From Desulfurococcales archaeon (lineage in GTDB: Archaea; Thermoproteota; Thermoprotei_A; Sulfolobales; Ignisphaeraceae): 11,059 nucleotides of DNA. The stretch is taken from NCBI GenBank assembly GCA_027066265.1, contig JAMOOB010000103.1, positions 1-11,059 on the forward strand. The letters run 5' to 3'. Of this stretch, positions 1 through 6,618 are shown one piece after another. Below the pieces are notes generated by a model. It had not been told where the DNA came from, did no database searches, and saw only the letters and a program-made list of their open reading frames with translations. The stretch's first letter is position 1, and every line of letters starts with the position of its first letter. Made by a program: the position numbers and the translations under genes.

Positions 1-1170
1 AGCAATCTTCTTACCGCGATCGAGTGCAACGATATCGATCTCGATACCTTTATGCACGAACTTACCAACCTCGTCGAACTCGATGATCTTCCTAGACCGT
101 AGCCACCTCACGTATTCGAAGCAAAGCTCTTCGAATACCTTCGCTACGTACTCCTCTACGCGTTCCCTAACACGTGGAAGAACTTCGCTAGGATCGATGT
201 AGCTGTAGCGCGTGATCGTGGGCTCGATCACCGTGAACCACGTATGCATAAGCTTATCCTTGATACGGTACCGACTCTTCTTAGCGAAGAGTATGCGTTC
301 CTTCTCAACGAAACCGAGCTTCTCGAGAACGTTGAGGTACTTAGACACGTGCTGTCTATGGATACCCGTAGCCTCGGCTATAGACGAAGGTGTCGAAGCT
401 CCTTGAGCGATCGCTTTGAGAACGCTGTAGTACGTCGAGGGATCCCGGAACTCTTCCCTTAACACGAACAGAACTTCGTCTCGTAGTGGAGCGGATGGTG
501 ATAGGAATAGCTTGACGAGGATATCGTCGATCGTCCAGCCCTTGCCTACGAGCGTATGGTAGTAGGGAACTCCTCCCAGCAATGCGTAGACCCTAACCAA
601 GTCATCTCTACGCATCCATGGATAGAACCTCGGTAAGCACCACGGTTCGAGCTCCCTCAGCTCGATTCTGTACCTAGCACGTCCGTAGAGAGGTGCTCCA
701 CCACCAATAACACTCCTATACATAACCCCAACGAGGCTTCCAACAACGATTACGAGAAGCTTCGTGTTGGGCAATACATGGTCTACGAACTTCTGTAGCT
801 CTCCAACAACGCGAGGCTCCGCCCTTGCCCAGTACGTAAACTCGTCGATTACGATCACAGCCTCGCTAACTCTGTAAGCAAGGGATTCCAGCAATGCATC
901 CAGCGATGGGTATCGAGCTCTCGAGAACCCTCTCAACCCCAATCCATCCTCGACGGCTTGCGCGAGCCCAGCGAGATTAACGTCGTGCTTAGCTGGTAGA
1001 GCATGGTAGTAGACGTAGCTCGAGAATCTTCTCCTACACCACTCTAGAACGAGTCTCGTCTTACCGATCCTCCTCCTACCATACACAACCACTAAGCACG
1101 GTCTGTTAACCCAAGCCTCGTCTAGAATCGATAACTCGAGCTCTCGATCTACGAAGGGAGTAACAGCCAC
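1..1170 (-). CDS. Archaeal P-loop ATPase with winged helix and DUF234-like domain (3' end cut by window)
   Basis: The frame reads leftward from GTG at 1170 for 390 codons and leaves the window without a stop. GTG is the first possible start, because an in-frame TAG lies at 1177-1179. Visible parts are a Walker A motif GRRRIGKT (residues 31-38), a Walker B strand VIVIDEF (105-111), a sensor-like GSLVGVM (144-150), PLYGR (160-164) and GGVPYYH (199-205). All are hallmarks of the archaeal ATPase family PF01637. A winged-helix segment follows (about 250-300). The last stretch (about 340-390) resembles DUF234; its GIEIDIVALDRGKK (375-388) looks like the E-x-D...K core of a PD-(D/E)XK nuclease fold. 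The molecular role of this family is poorly known; a link to mobile DNA or DNA processing is only inference. It diverges from the cobamide operon and shows no functional tie to it. Confidence 0.88.
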   Translation of the reverse strand, partial: MAVTPFVDRELELSILDEAWVNRPCLVVVYGRRRIGKTRLVLEWCRRRFSSYVYYHALPAKHDVNLAGLAQAVEDGLGLRGFSRARYPSLDALLESLAYRVSEAVIVIDEFTYWARAEPRVVGELQKFVDHVLPNTKLLVIVVGSLVGVMYRSVIGGGAPLYGRARYRIELRELEPWCLPRFYPWMRRDDLVRVYALLGGVPYYHTLVGKGWTIDDILVKLFLSPSAPLRDEVLFVLREEFRDPSTYYSVLKAIAQGASTPSSIAEATGIHRQHVSKYLNVLEKLGFVEKERILFAKKSRYRIKDKLMHTWFTVIEPTITRYSYIDPSEVLPRVRERVEEYVAKVFEELCFEYVRWLRSRKIIEFDEVGKFVHKGIEIDIVALDRGKKIA

Positions 1171-1207
1171 AGTAGTCTACCCTAGGTGTGCAACAGCTGG
1201 AGTAGAC

Positions 1208-1218
1208 GTATATAAGTA
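1208..1218. promoter_or_regulatory. TATA box between divergent genes, possibly bidirectional
   Basis: The sequence GTATATAAGTA sits in the 66-bp gap between the ATPase and cobT. On the plus strand TATATAAG is centred near 1212-1213, and 25 bp downstream lies the in-frame TTG at 1237, so the transcript would start on the codon itself (leaderless). On the minus strand the same bases read CTTATATAC, and transcription about 25 bp away (near 1186) would give the ATPase GTG at 1170 a leader of about 16 nt. It is the only clear TATA-like element in the gap. The bidirectional use is inferred. Confidence 0.68.
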
Positions 1219-1236
1219 TTGGCTCTGGAGATACCT

Positions 1237-2412
1237 TTGGCAATCGAAGAGCTTTATATCGATGGAACTCCGTGTGGTCTGGGTACCCACATGCCTATCC
1301 CTAGAGACGTAGCTGTGCTCGGATCGATGGAGGTAGCCGAGGAATTCGTGGATGAACTGCGTAGAAGATTCCTCGTAGCTACCTACTTCATAGCCTCTAC
1401 ACGTACATCGACCATTCCGGGGATAAGCATCGCTGGTGCGAGTCCCGAAGCTACGCTCTACACGCCAGCTCTAGACGTAGAGTACCTCGTTCACGGAAAG
1501 CCCATCTCCATGAATGTCATCCCCGTTACACCCGATGGGATACCGACACCAGCGCTTCTGACGCGCGTAGCTTTGGAGCTCCTCGACGTACCGACGATCA
1601 TCGCGGACGCGGGTTCGTTTCTAGATCCAAGGGTTCCACACATCGATCTCCCGAGTCGTAGGGTTGGTGGTAGGATAGATGTAGAGGACGCTCTGCCCAT
1701 GGATGTAGCTAGGAATCTGTTCGAGGAAGCTAAGCTGCTTGGCAAGATGCTTGGGAACGAACGTACTGCGTTCGTCGTGGGAGAAAGCATGCCGGGTGGA
1801 ACCACCACCGCCATGACCATAATGGAAGCGCTCGGGTTCAAAGCCGTTGGAAGGGTTAGTAGCGCTGATCCCAACAATCCTCACGAACTCAAGAAGCAAG
1901 TGTTTTCGAAAGCCGTTCAGCGAAGCGGTCTAGGGATACCGGTAGACGATCCATTCCTAGCCGTAGCGAAGTTCGGGGATCCTCTACACGTCTCGATAGC
2001 GGGATTCGTTGCTGGTTTGCTCGAACGTGGTTCGATAGCTATGCTCGCTGGAGGTACTCAGATGTGTTCCGTGCTAGCCATACTTAGGAAGCTAGGCATC
2101 GAGTTGAGGAAGAGGGTAGCTATAGGTACGACGAGGTGGATCATCGAGGATCGGAGCTCCGACATCGTGGGCTTGGTCAAGGACATAGCTCCGGAGGTAC
2201 CGATCCTAGCAACGAAGCTAAGCTTCGAGAACGCTCCTTACCAAGGTCTTCGTGCCTACGAGCGTGGCTACGTCAAGGAAGGTGTTGGTGCTGGTGGTAC
2301 GCTGGTCGCGTTATCGATCTACCGAGGTACGGAGCTCGGATACGTGCTTAGGAAGATCTTCGAAGAGTACGAGAGGTTGCTAAGTCTTGGCGTTGTTGAA
2401 GAGCGTGGATAG
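1237..2412 (+). CDS. cobT: CobT-like nicotinate-nucleotide:base phosphoribosyltransferase (UPF0284/TIGR00303 type)
   Basis: A cytoplasmic enzyme expected to activate the lower-ligand base of the cobamide by transferring ribose phosphate from nicotinate mononucleotide, giving an alpha-riboside phosphate. The 391-residue protein carries the signature segments of the archaeal/cyanobacterial family: STIPGISIAGASPE (about 58-71), GESMPGGTTTA (182-192), a following VSSADPNNPH, GGTQM (272-276) and KEGVGAGG (347-354). The Glu of KEGVGAGG probably corresponds to the catalytic Glu of bacterial CobT. I chose TTG at 1237 over TTG at 1219. The TATA box ends at 1218, so 1219 would lie upstream of transcription, while 1237 sits 25 bp from the box and fits leaderless initiation. 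It is the first gene of the operon and overlaps the next by 26 nt. The true base used (dimethylbenzimidazole, hydroxybenzimidazole or adenine) cannot be told from sequence. Confidence 0.92.
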   Translation: MAIEELYIDGTPCGLGTHMPIPRDVAVLGSMEVAEEFVDELRRRFLVATYFIASTRTSTIPGISIAGASPEATLYTPALDVEYLVHGKPISMNVIPVTPDGIPTPALLTRVALELLDVPTIIADAGSFLDPRVPHIDLPSRRVGGRIDVEDALPMDVARNLFEEAKLLGKMLGNERTAFVVGESMPGGTTTAMTIMEALGFKAVGRVSSADPNNPHELKKQVFSKAVQRSGLGIPVDDPFLAVAKFGDPLHVSIAGFVAGLLERGSIAMLAGGTQMCSVLAILRKLGIELRKRVAIGTTRWIIEDRSSDIVGLVKDIAPEVPILATKLSFENAPYQGLRAYERGYVKEGVGAGGTLVALSIYRGTELGYVLRKIFEEYERLLSLGVVEERG

Positions 2413-3475
2413 GTACGGTCAGGGGATCGTGCTCACGTTCAGCGAACCAATCGAGGTGATCTCTACCGTACCTACGCTGAGCAACGTAGTTAAGCACGTG
2501 GTTATCCATCGCGTGGAGCACGATTTCGATCCGGAGAACCTAATCGAGTACTACCGCGCTACGCTACGAAGCCTTGGGTTGGAGGAAGCCGTGGTTCTAC
2601 TAACGGCGGTGGATCTCGAGAAGCATAGCGTTGTTCTAGAGCTTCGCGAACCCTACGAAACCGTGCTTTTCCTATCCATCGGGTTCGAACCTCCTACCTG
2701 TATCTACACGGATAGGGTATTCGACTCCATGAAGGTATCGACCATAAACATCGTTGTGGTGGTGAACGCTCCGCTAAGCTTCAACGCTATGGTCGATCTA
2801 TTGAGAACGGTAGCCGAAGCCAAGTCCATGGCGGTGGCAGACCTAGGTCTTCGATGCTCATCGCGTTGCCCGGGAACGGTGAGCGATGCTATCGTCGTTG
2901 GCAAGCCTAGGCGCTTAGGGAACTCGATACTGTTCGCAGGTATGTCTACGAAGCTAGGGAACGCGGTAGCTAGAGCTATCCATCGAGCACTGGTTAAACA
3001 CGGTTTCGAGACAATGGATCTCGATGACGTGCTTAAGAACATCGTTGGGTACGGCGCGAAGGAGCTCATCGATATAGCTCTAGAGATCTATCGAAGAGCA
3101 CCGATACCGGGTCTCGACGAGGAAGAGGTTCGGAGATTCTTGGAGGAAGAGCTTCGGAACGCTCTTCGAGATCCAAACGTTTGGAGCTTCCTTATCGCTG
3201 CACGAGAACTCGATCTACGAGGAGTAGCAGGTACGATACCCAACCTATCGAGGGAAGAGTTCGCGAGGGATAGCCCTAGGATCGTAAGCGATGAGATTCT
3301 TGGACTTGCGTTAGCGCTGTACCTAGCCAATGCCAAGGCTATCTTCACGATGTACTGGATCGAGAGGATGAAGAACGAGCTAGGGATAGACCTACCCATG
3401 TTCGAAGACGACGTGGTTACGGGGCTCCTAGCAACTATGCTAACCAGGTTCTACGATCGCTACGCATCGAGGTGA
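2387..3475 (+). CDS. cbiZ: CbiZ-CobZ fusion: adenosylcobinamide amidohydrolase plus PgpA-like alpha-ribazole phosphatase
   Basis: The 362-residue protein has two halves. Residues about 10-205 match CbiZ (PF01955): TINIVVVVNAPLS (119-131), the AEAKSMAVADLG stretch (143-154), PGTVSDAIVVG (162-172) and FAGMSTKLG (183-191). CbiZ hydrolyses the amide bond of salvaged cobinamide to give cobyric acid. Residues about 210-362 resemble CobZ, a PgpA-related phosphatase that replaces CobC in archaea and dephosphorylates alpha-ribazole phosphate or the finished cobamide phosphate. Support is DPNVWSFLIAA (262-272), SDEILG (301-306) and a terminal FEDDVVTG (339-346). The usual Asp-x-x-Lys-Pro-Gly of this family is replaced by ERMKNELG. 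TTG at 2387 has AGGT 9 nt upstream and overlaps cobT by 26 nt, which suggests translational coupling. CbiZ identity is firm; the CobZ assignment is good on motifs but its activity is not shown. Confidence 0.87.
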   Translation: MALLKSVDRYGQGIVLTFSEPIEVISTVPTLSNVVKHVVIHRVEHDFDPENLIEYYRATLRSLGLEEAVVLLTAVDLEKHSVVLELREPYETVLFLSIGFEPPTCIYTDRVFDSMKVSTINIVVVVNAPLSFNAMVDLLRTVAEAKSMAVADLGLRCSSRCPGTVSDAIVVGKPRRLGNSILFAGMSTKLGNAVARAIHRALVKHGFETMDLDDVLKNIVGYGAKELIDIALEIYRRAPIPGLDEEEVRRFLEEELRNALRDPNVWSFLIAARELDLRGVAGTIPNLSREEFARDSPRIVSDEILGLALALYLANAKAIFTMYWIERMKNELGIDLPMFEDDVVTGLLATMLTRFYDRYASR

Positions 3476-3476
3476 T
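3469..3476 (+). promoter_or_regulatory. Perfect Shine-Dalgarno site pointing to an ACG start of cobY
   Basis: GAGGTGAT overlaps the end of the CbiZ-CobZ gene and is an 8-base match to an archaeal anti-Shine-Dalgarno tail. Six bases separate it from ACG at 3483, an ideal distance, while the first ATG of the cobY frame (3498) is 21 bases away. It therefore decides the likely start of cobY. Confidence 0.65.
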
Positions 3477-3482
3477 CGAGCT

Positions 3483-4013
3483 ACGCTATGCCTAGTCATG
3501 GCGGGCGGCAAGGGTTCTAGGATGGGTTTCGTCAACAAGGGTCTGGTGAAGGTCTGCGGCAAACCCATGGCTATGCACGTCGTCGAGAACGTATCGAGGA
3601 TCTGTAGCTTCGTACTGATCGCGGTCTCTAGCAATACCCGAAGCCTTGCACAGCTCTTTCGAGGATCTCTAGGGATAGATATCGTTGAGACGAGTGGTAG
3701 GGACTACGTCGAGGATCTATCGATGCTCCTCAAAGCCCTTAGGAAACCCGTACTCGTGTTACCGATCGACGTACCTACCCTGAAGCACGAAGACCTTAGC
3801 AAGTTCGTTGATGAAGCTCTTCGAGATCCACGACCCATAGCAACCATGGTTAGCGGAGGTAGGTTGATCGGAGTATCGCTATTCAAGGATGTGGAGGGTC
3901 CGTGGATCGATATCGAGGTTCCGAACCTAGTCGATGTGGATACCTTCGAGGATCTGAAGCTCGTTGAAGAGATGCTGTGCGGTGACGAGAGAGATGAGGT
4001 TCCACGGCGGTAG
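3483..4013 (+). CDS. cobY: CobY, GTP:adenosylcobinamide-phosphate guanylyltransferase
   Basis: Archaeal nucleotidyltransferase that transfers GMP from GTP to adenosylcobinamide phosphate, giving AdoCbi-GDP for CobS; it replaces the guanylyltransferase of bacterial CobU. The motif VMAGGKGSRMG, the following NKGLVKVCGKPM, a PIDVPTL metal-site strand and NLVDVDTFEDLKL near the end fit a CobY/MobA-like Rossmann enzyme. The usual first beta-strand needs about five residues before MAGGKG. The frame has no ATG, GTG or TTG between the in-frame TAA at 3441 and ATG 3498. ACG at 3483 would give MLCLVMAGGKG and sits 6 nt after a perfect GAGGTGAT, so I take it as the start (176 residues); the conventional alternative is ATG 3498 (171 residues, strand missing). 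The product is slightly short for the family (about 195 in Methanocaldococcus, from memory). The 3' end overlaps the next gene by 20 nt. Confidence 0.88.
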   Translation, partial: TLCLVMAGGKGSRMGFVNKGLVKVCGKPMAMHVVENVSRICSFVLIAVSSNTRSLAQLFRGSLGIDIVETSGRDYVEDLSMLLKALRKPVLVLPIDVPTLKHEDLSKFVDEALRDPRPIATMVSGGRLIGVSLFKDVEGPWIDIEVPNLVDVDTFEDLKLVEEMLCGDERDEVPRR

Positions 4014-5064
4014 ACCACCTCCGAACGTCATTGATTTCAGTGCACCGCTGAACCCTCTCGGAGTTCCCGAATTCGTAGAGGAGCTACTTCGTGGCTACAG
4101 CCGTAGGGAAGTCATTGAGAGGTACCCCGACTACGAGTATCGAGAGCTTCGTGAAGCTATAGCATCGTTCTTCGGTATCGATAGCGAGAAGATCGTTCCC
4201 CTCAACGGTGCTGCCGAAGCTCTCTACCTAGCGTTCCTAGCGATCAAACCAAGGAGTTTCCTAGCCGTGGAACCCACGTTCGGGGATCACGAGGTTCTGT
4301 GTCGAGCCGTAGAGGTACCGATGTTCTCGATACCCTACACCCTGGATCCGGTGAACTTCCGTGTCTCGCTTAGCGTAGAGCTGGTGCTGGACCTAGTCGA
4401 GAAGCTCGAGAAACCTGTTCTGGTACTTCTATCGAATCCAAACAATCCTACGGGATGCCTAGTCCCTAGAAAGGCGTTGGAGAAGCTTCTCGAAGAGCTT
4501 CCCGACGATGCCTATCTACTCCTAGACGAAGCGTTCGTAGACTTCGTTGAGGAAGGTTCTTCCCTCCTAGGCTACGATAATCCCAAGCTCGTCGTGGTTC
4601 GAAGCTTCACGAAGATACTGTCGATACCGGGTCTACGCATAGGTTTCGCCTACGTAGCTAGCGCAATGCTTGCTAAGCGTTTCGATAGCGTTCGACAACC
4701 ATGGAACGTGAACAGCATCGCGGCATCGTTGATGAAGAGCATTCTCGTTGAGTACCGTAGCGAGTACCTATCGTTCATCGAGCGTAGTAGAAGAACCGTG
4801 GAGAAGCTTAGGGGTATCTACGTAGCGAAGCTAAGATCGATAGGGTTAGAGATCTACGATTCCTACGCACCCTACATCCTCGCTAGACATCCATGGGCTA
4901 CGCATCCAGAGCTTCAGCGTAGACTCGTCGAGAACCGCGTCTTCGTACGGGATTGCTCATCGTTTCGATACCTAGGTCCATGCTATAGCCGGATCGCTAT
5001 CAAGAACCTCGAGTACCTAGAGATCCTAGTCGAAGCCTTTGCGAAGGCGATGGGTCTTGGCTAG
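3994..5064 (+). CDS. cobD: CobD-type L-threonine-O-3-phosphate decarboxylase (PLP, aminotransferase fold I)
   Basis: A PLP enzyme expected to decarboxylate threonine phosphate to (R)-1-aminopropan-2-ol phosphate, the linker between corrin and nucleotide loop. From ATG 3994 the protein has 356 residues and begins MRFHGGRPPP, followed by IDFSAPLNPLG (13-23), typical of CobD. Other landmarks are SNPNNPTG (147-154), the PLP-contacting Asp in LLLDEAF (D178), the Schiff-base Lys in SFTKILSIPGLRIG (K207), RQPWNVNS (234-241), a CobD-like segment, and a late RDCSSF. ATG 3994 is preferred because GGTGA lies 8 nt upstream (3981-3985); TTG 3964 and GTG 3982 are also in frame. It overlaps cobY by 20 nt and cobS by 26 nt. 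A histidinol-phosphate aminotransferase is the main alternative, but the HGG/DFS start, QPW segment and operon position favour CobD. Confidence 0.9.
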   Translation: MRFHGGRPPPNVIDFSAPLNPLGVPEFVEELLRGYSRREVIERYPDYEYRELREAIASFFGIDSEKIVPLNGAAEALYLAFLAIKPRSFLAVEPTFGDHEVLCRAVEVPMFSIPYTLDPVNFRVSLSVELVLDLVEKLEKPVLVLLSNPNNPTGCLVPRKALEKLLEELPDDAYLLLDEAFVDFVEEGSSLLGYDNPKLVVVRSFTKILSIPGLRIGFAYVASAMLAKRFDSVRQPWNVNSIAASLMKSILVEYRSEYLSFIERSRRTVEKLRGIYVAKLRSIGLEIYDSYAPYILARHPWATHPELQRRLVENRVFVRDCSSFRYLGPCYSRIAIKNLEYLEILVEAFAKAMGLG

Positions 5065-5821
5065 GTGTCTAGCGAAGCTAATCACGTTCCTAACAACCAT
5101 ACCCTTACCAGCGAAGGGTAGGCTAGACGAGATCGCTTCCTGCTTCCCCTACGTACCGCTGGTAGGGCTGTTCGAGGGTTTGGTTCTCGGAGGATTCCTA
5201 GCGATGCTTAGGATCTTAGATATCGACTCCCTACTATCGTCAGCGCTCTACCTATCTCTCCACGCATTGCTGACGGGCTGCATGCATCTCGATGGGTTCG
5301 CGGACTACGTCGATGGAATCGCTTCGGGTAGGAGAGGAATGGATATGGTTCGCGTGATGAAGGATCCTAGGAAAGGCTCCTTCGCGGTTACATGGGTATG
5401 CATAGCTATTCTCCTAACTCTATCCTCGACCAAGATCCTCGTCGAGGAACTCGATCCCAAGAACCTCGTCATCGATATGGTTGCGGTGTACGTTCTGTCG
5501 ACGGAAGCCATGTACTTGCTAGCAGCGTTGGAACCCGAAGAACCTTACGAAGGTATGGCTAAGCGAATATCGTGCGAAGCTAGGAAACGTAGAAACGTTG
5601 CTAAGAACGTTGCGTGCATGGCAACGATCATAGCCTCTGCATGCATCCTAGAGATCCACGCAATCGTTGCAACGATCGTTGCGATGATTATCGTAGCGGC
5701 TCTGCATCTAGACATCCGTAGGAGGCTAGGTTTCGTAACGGGCGACGTGCTTGGTTTCGCTTACGAAACCGTTCGAACATGTCTACTCGTAACGCTAGCT
5801 ATCAGCCACATCGCTACCTAA
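5039..5821 (+). CDS. cobS: CobS, adenosylcobinamide-GDP ribazoletransferase (cobalamin synthase)
   Basis: Integral membrane enzyme that joins AdoCbi-GDP to the alpha-riboside (or its phosphate), the last assembly step of the cobamide. The 260-residue product has the metal-binding loop TGCMHLDGFADYVDG (79-93), MKDPRKGSFA (107-116; the family usually has Asp-Ser-Arg) and the C-terminal GFVTGDVLGFAYE (231-243). Several hydrophobic segments are visible, around 42-60, 66-80, 116-130, 145-163, 190-222 and 245-258. TTG 5039 gives a basic leader (MRRRW); TTG 5057 would give a start at MARCLAK and is an equal alternative, since neither has a clear ribosome site. It overlaps cobD by 26 nt and is the last gene of the operon. 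Its TAA overlaps the convergent next gene by 8 nt, leaving no room for a separate terminator. Confidence 0.93.
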   Translation: MRRRWVLARCLAKLITFLTTIPLPAKGRLDEIASCFPYVPLVGLFEGLVLGGFLAMLRILDIDSLLSSALYLSLHALLTGCMHLDGFADYVDGIASGRRGMDMVRVMKDPRKGSFAVTWVCIAILLTLSSTKILVEELDPKNLVIDMVAVYVLSTEAMYLLAALEPEEPYEGMAKRISCEARKRRNVAKNVACMATIIASACILEIHAIVATIVAMIIVAALHLDIRRRLGFVTGDVLGFAYETVRTCLLVTLAISHIAT

Positions 5822-6596
5822 GCTTCTCAAGATCCTTGAGGTACTCGAGAAGCTCCTCGGCACGATCTCCGTAGGTTTCTCTAAACAGCTTCTCAACATC
5901 TTCGATAGGTCTACGCACTTCTTCCTCTCTACGCTTCTTCTCAATGCTTGTAAGCATCAACTCGATCGAGGTTACGGCTAGCAAAGCCCTCCTATAGTTA
6001 TCGACTGCCTTGATCGATACCCTCACGGATAGTAGGAACGTTGCTAACGCAATGCTCGTCACGATGAGCGCCGTAGTATCCATCGATGTGGATAGGTGTA
6101 GCACGGACTCTACGAGTAGGAACGTCGTTAGTATGGGTAGCACGAACACTACGATGTTCATGTAGAGGATGGATCCGAAGAGTATGAGCATAGCCGTGAC
6201 TATGGTTAGGGACGAAGCTACGAAGCCTAGCATTTTCGTAGCTGGATCCGGTGGTAGGATCACCAAGCTAGCCAAACACATGGCTACGGAGAGCACTACC
6301 AAGCTCCATCTAAGTACGCGACTCGCTTTCCTACAGTCGTCGACCAAGGTGTTGAGTATCGATGCAATTCTAGAGATGTAGCTACCTAGATCTGGGTTCT
6401 CGGAAGAGGATAGCTCTGCGAAGAGTTTGGATAGCTCCGTCAACCCCTTGGCGAAGGGTCTAACCACGAGGAACGATCGTTCCAGCTCGTTCAATCGGTT
6501 CAATGCCGTTGATAGAGGCGTGGTATCGATTCCTAGGCTAGAAGCGAGGTTGCCGAACCTCGTAAGCAGTTCCCTAAGCTTGGTTAACAGCATCAC
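5814..6596 (-). CDS. Unrecognised membrane protein with four TM helices and charged coiled-coil ends
   Basis: I do not recognise the family. The 260-residue product has an N-terminal soluble part of about 95 residues with leucine-rich helices. Four hydrophobic segments follow (about 97-114, 122-141, 143-165, 174-193), then a basic and acidic C-terminal tail of about 65 residues (KKRREEEVRRP, then EELLEYLKDLEKLR) likely to form a helix or coiled coil. No enzyme motif is visible. GTG 6596 is followed directly by ATG 6593, and either could be used; GGGATGGCGAT just upstream resembles a weak ribosome site. It lies 22 bp after the glycosyltransferase on the same strand and converges on cobS. The layout (soluble helix, four-TM core, coiled tail) would suit a membrane scaffold, but that is a guess. 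Confidence 0.75.
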   Translation of the reverse strand: MMLLTKLRELLTRFGNLASSLGIDTTPLSTALNRLNELERSFLVVRPFAKGLTELSKLFAELSSSENPDLGSYISRIASILNTLVDDCRKASRVLRWSLVVLSVAMCLASLVILPPDPATKMLGFVASSLTIVTAMLILFGSILYMNIVVFVLPILTTFLLVESVLHLSTSMDTTALIVTSIALATFLLSVRVSIKAVDNYRRALLAVTSIELMLTSIEKKRREEEVRRPIEDVEKLFRETYGDRAEELLEYLKDLEKLR

Positions 6597-6618
6597 GTAT
6601 CGCCATCCCAGTCTCTCG

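Noticed and set aside
1219..1236. TTG 1219 as start of cobT
   Set aside because: It directly abuts the TATA box, so it would lie upstream of the transcript start; it also has no ribosome site.
1252..1259. Second TATA-like word (TTTATATC) inside cobT
   Set aside because: It lies in coding sequence conserved in frame and has no suitable start downstream that would keep the family N-terminus.
1491..1899. Open frames antisense to cobT and similar ones across the window
   Set aside because: They mirror strongly supported genes, lack ribosome sites and have no recognisable protein features.
3441..3500. Frameshift between the CbiZ-CobZ gene and cobY as reason for the missing start
   Set aside because: Both proteins are complete at their junction and a perfect ribosome site with ideal spacing to ACG 3483 explains the start without a frameshift.
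5814..5830. Terminator between cobS and the convergent membrane gene
   Set aside because: The genes overlap by 8 nt and no T-rich tract or stable hairpin is visible.
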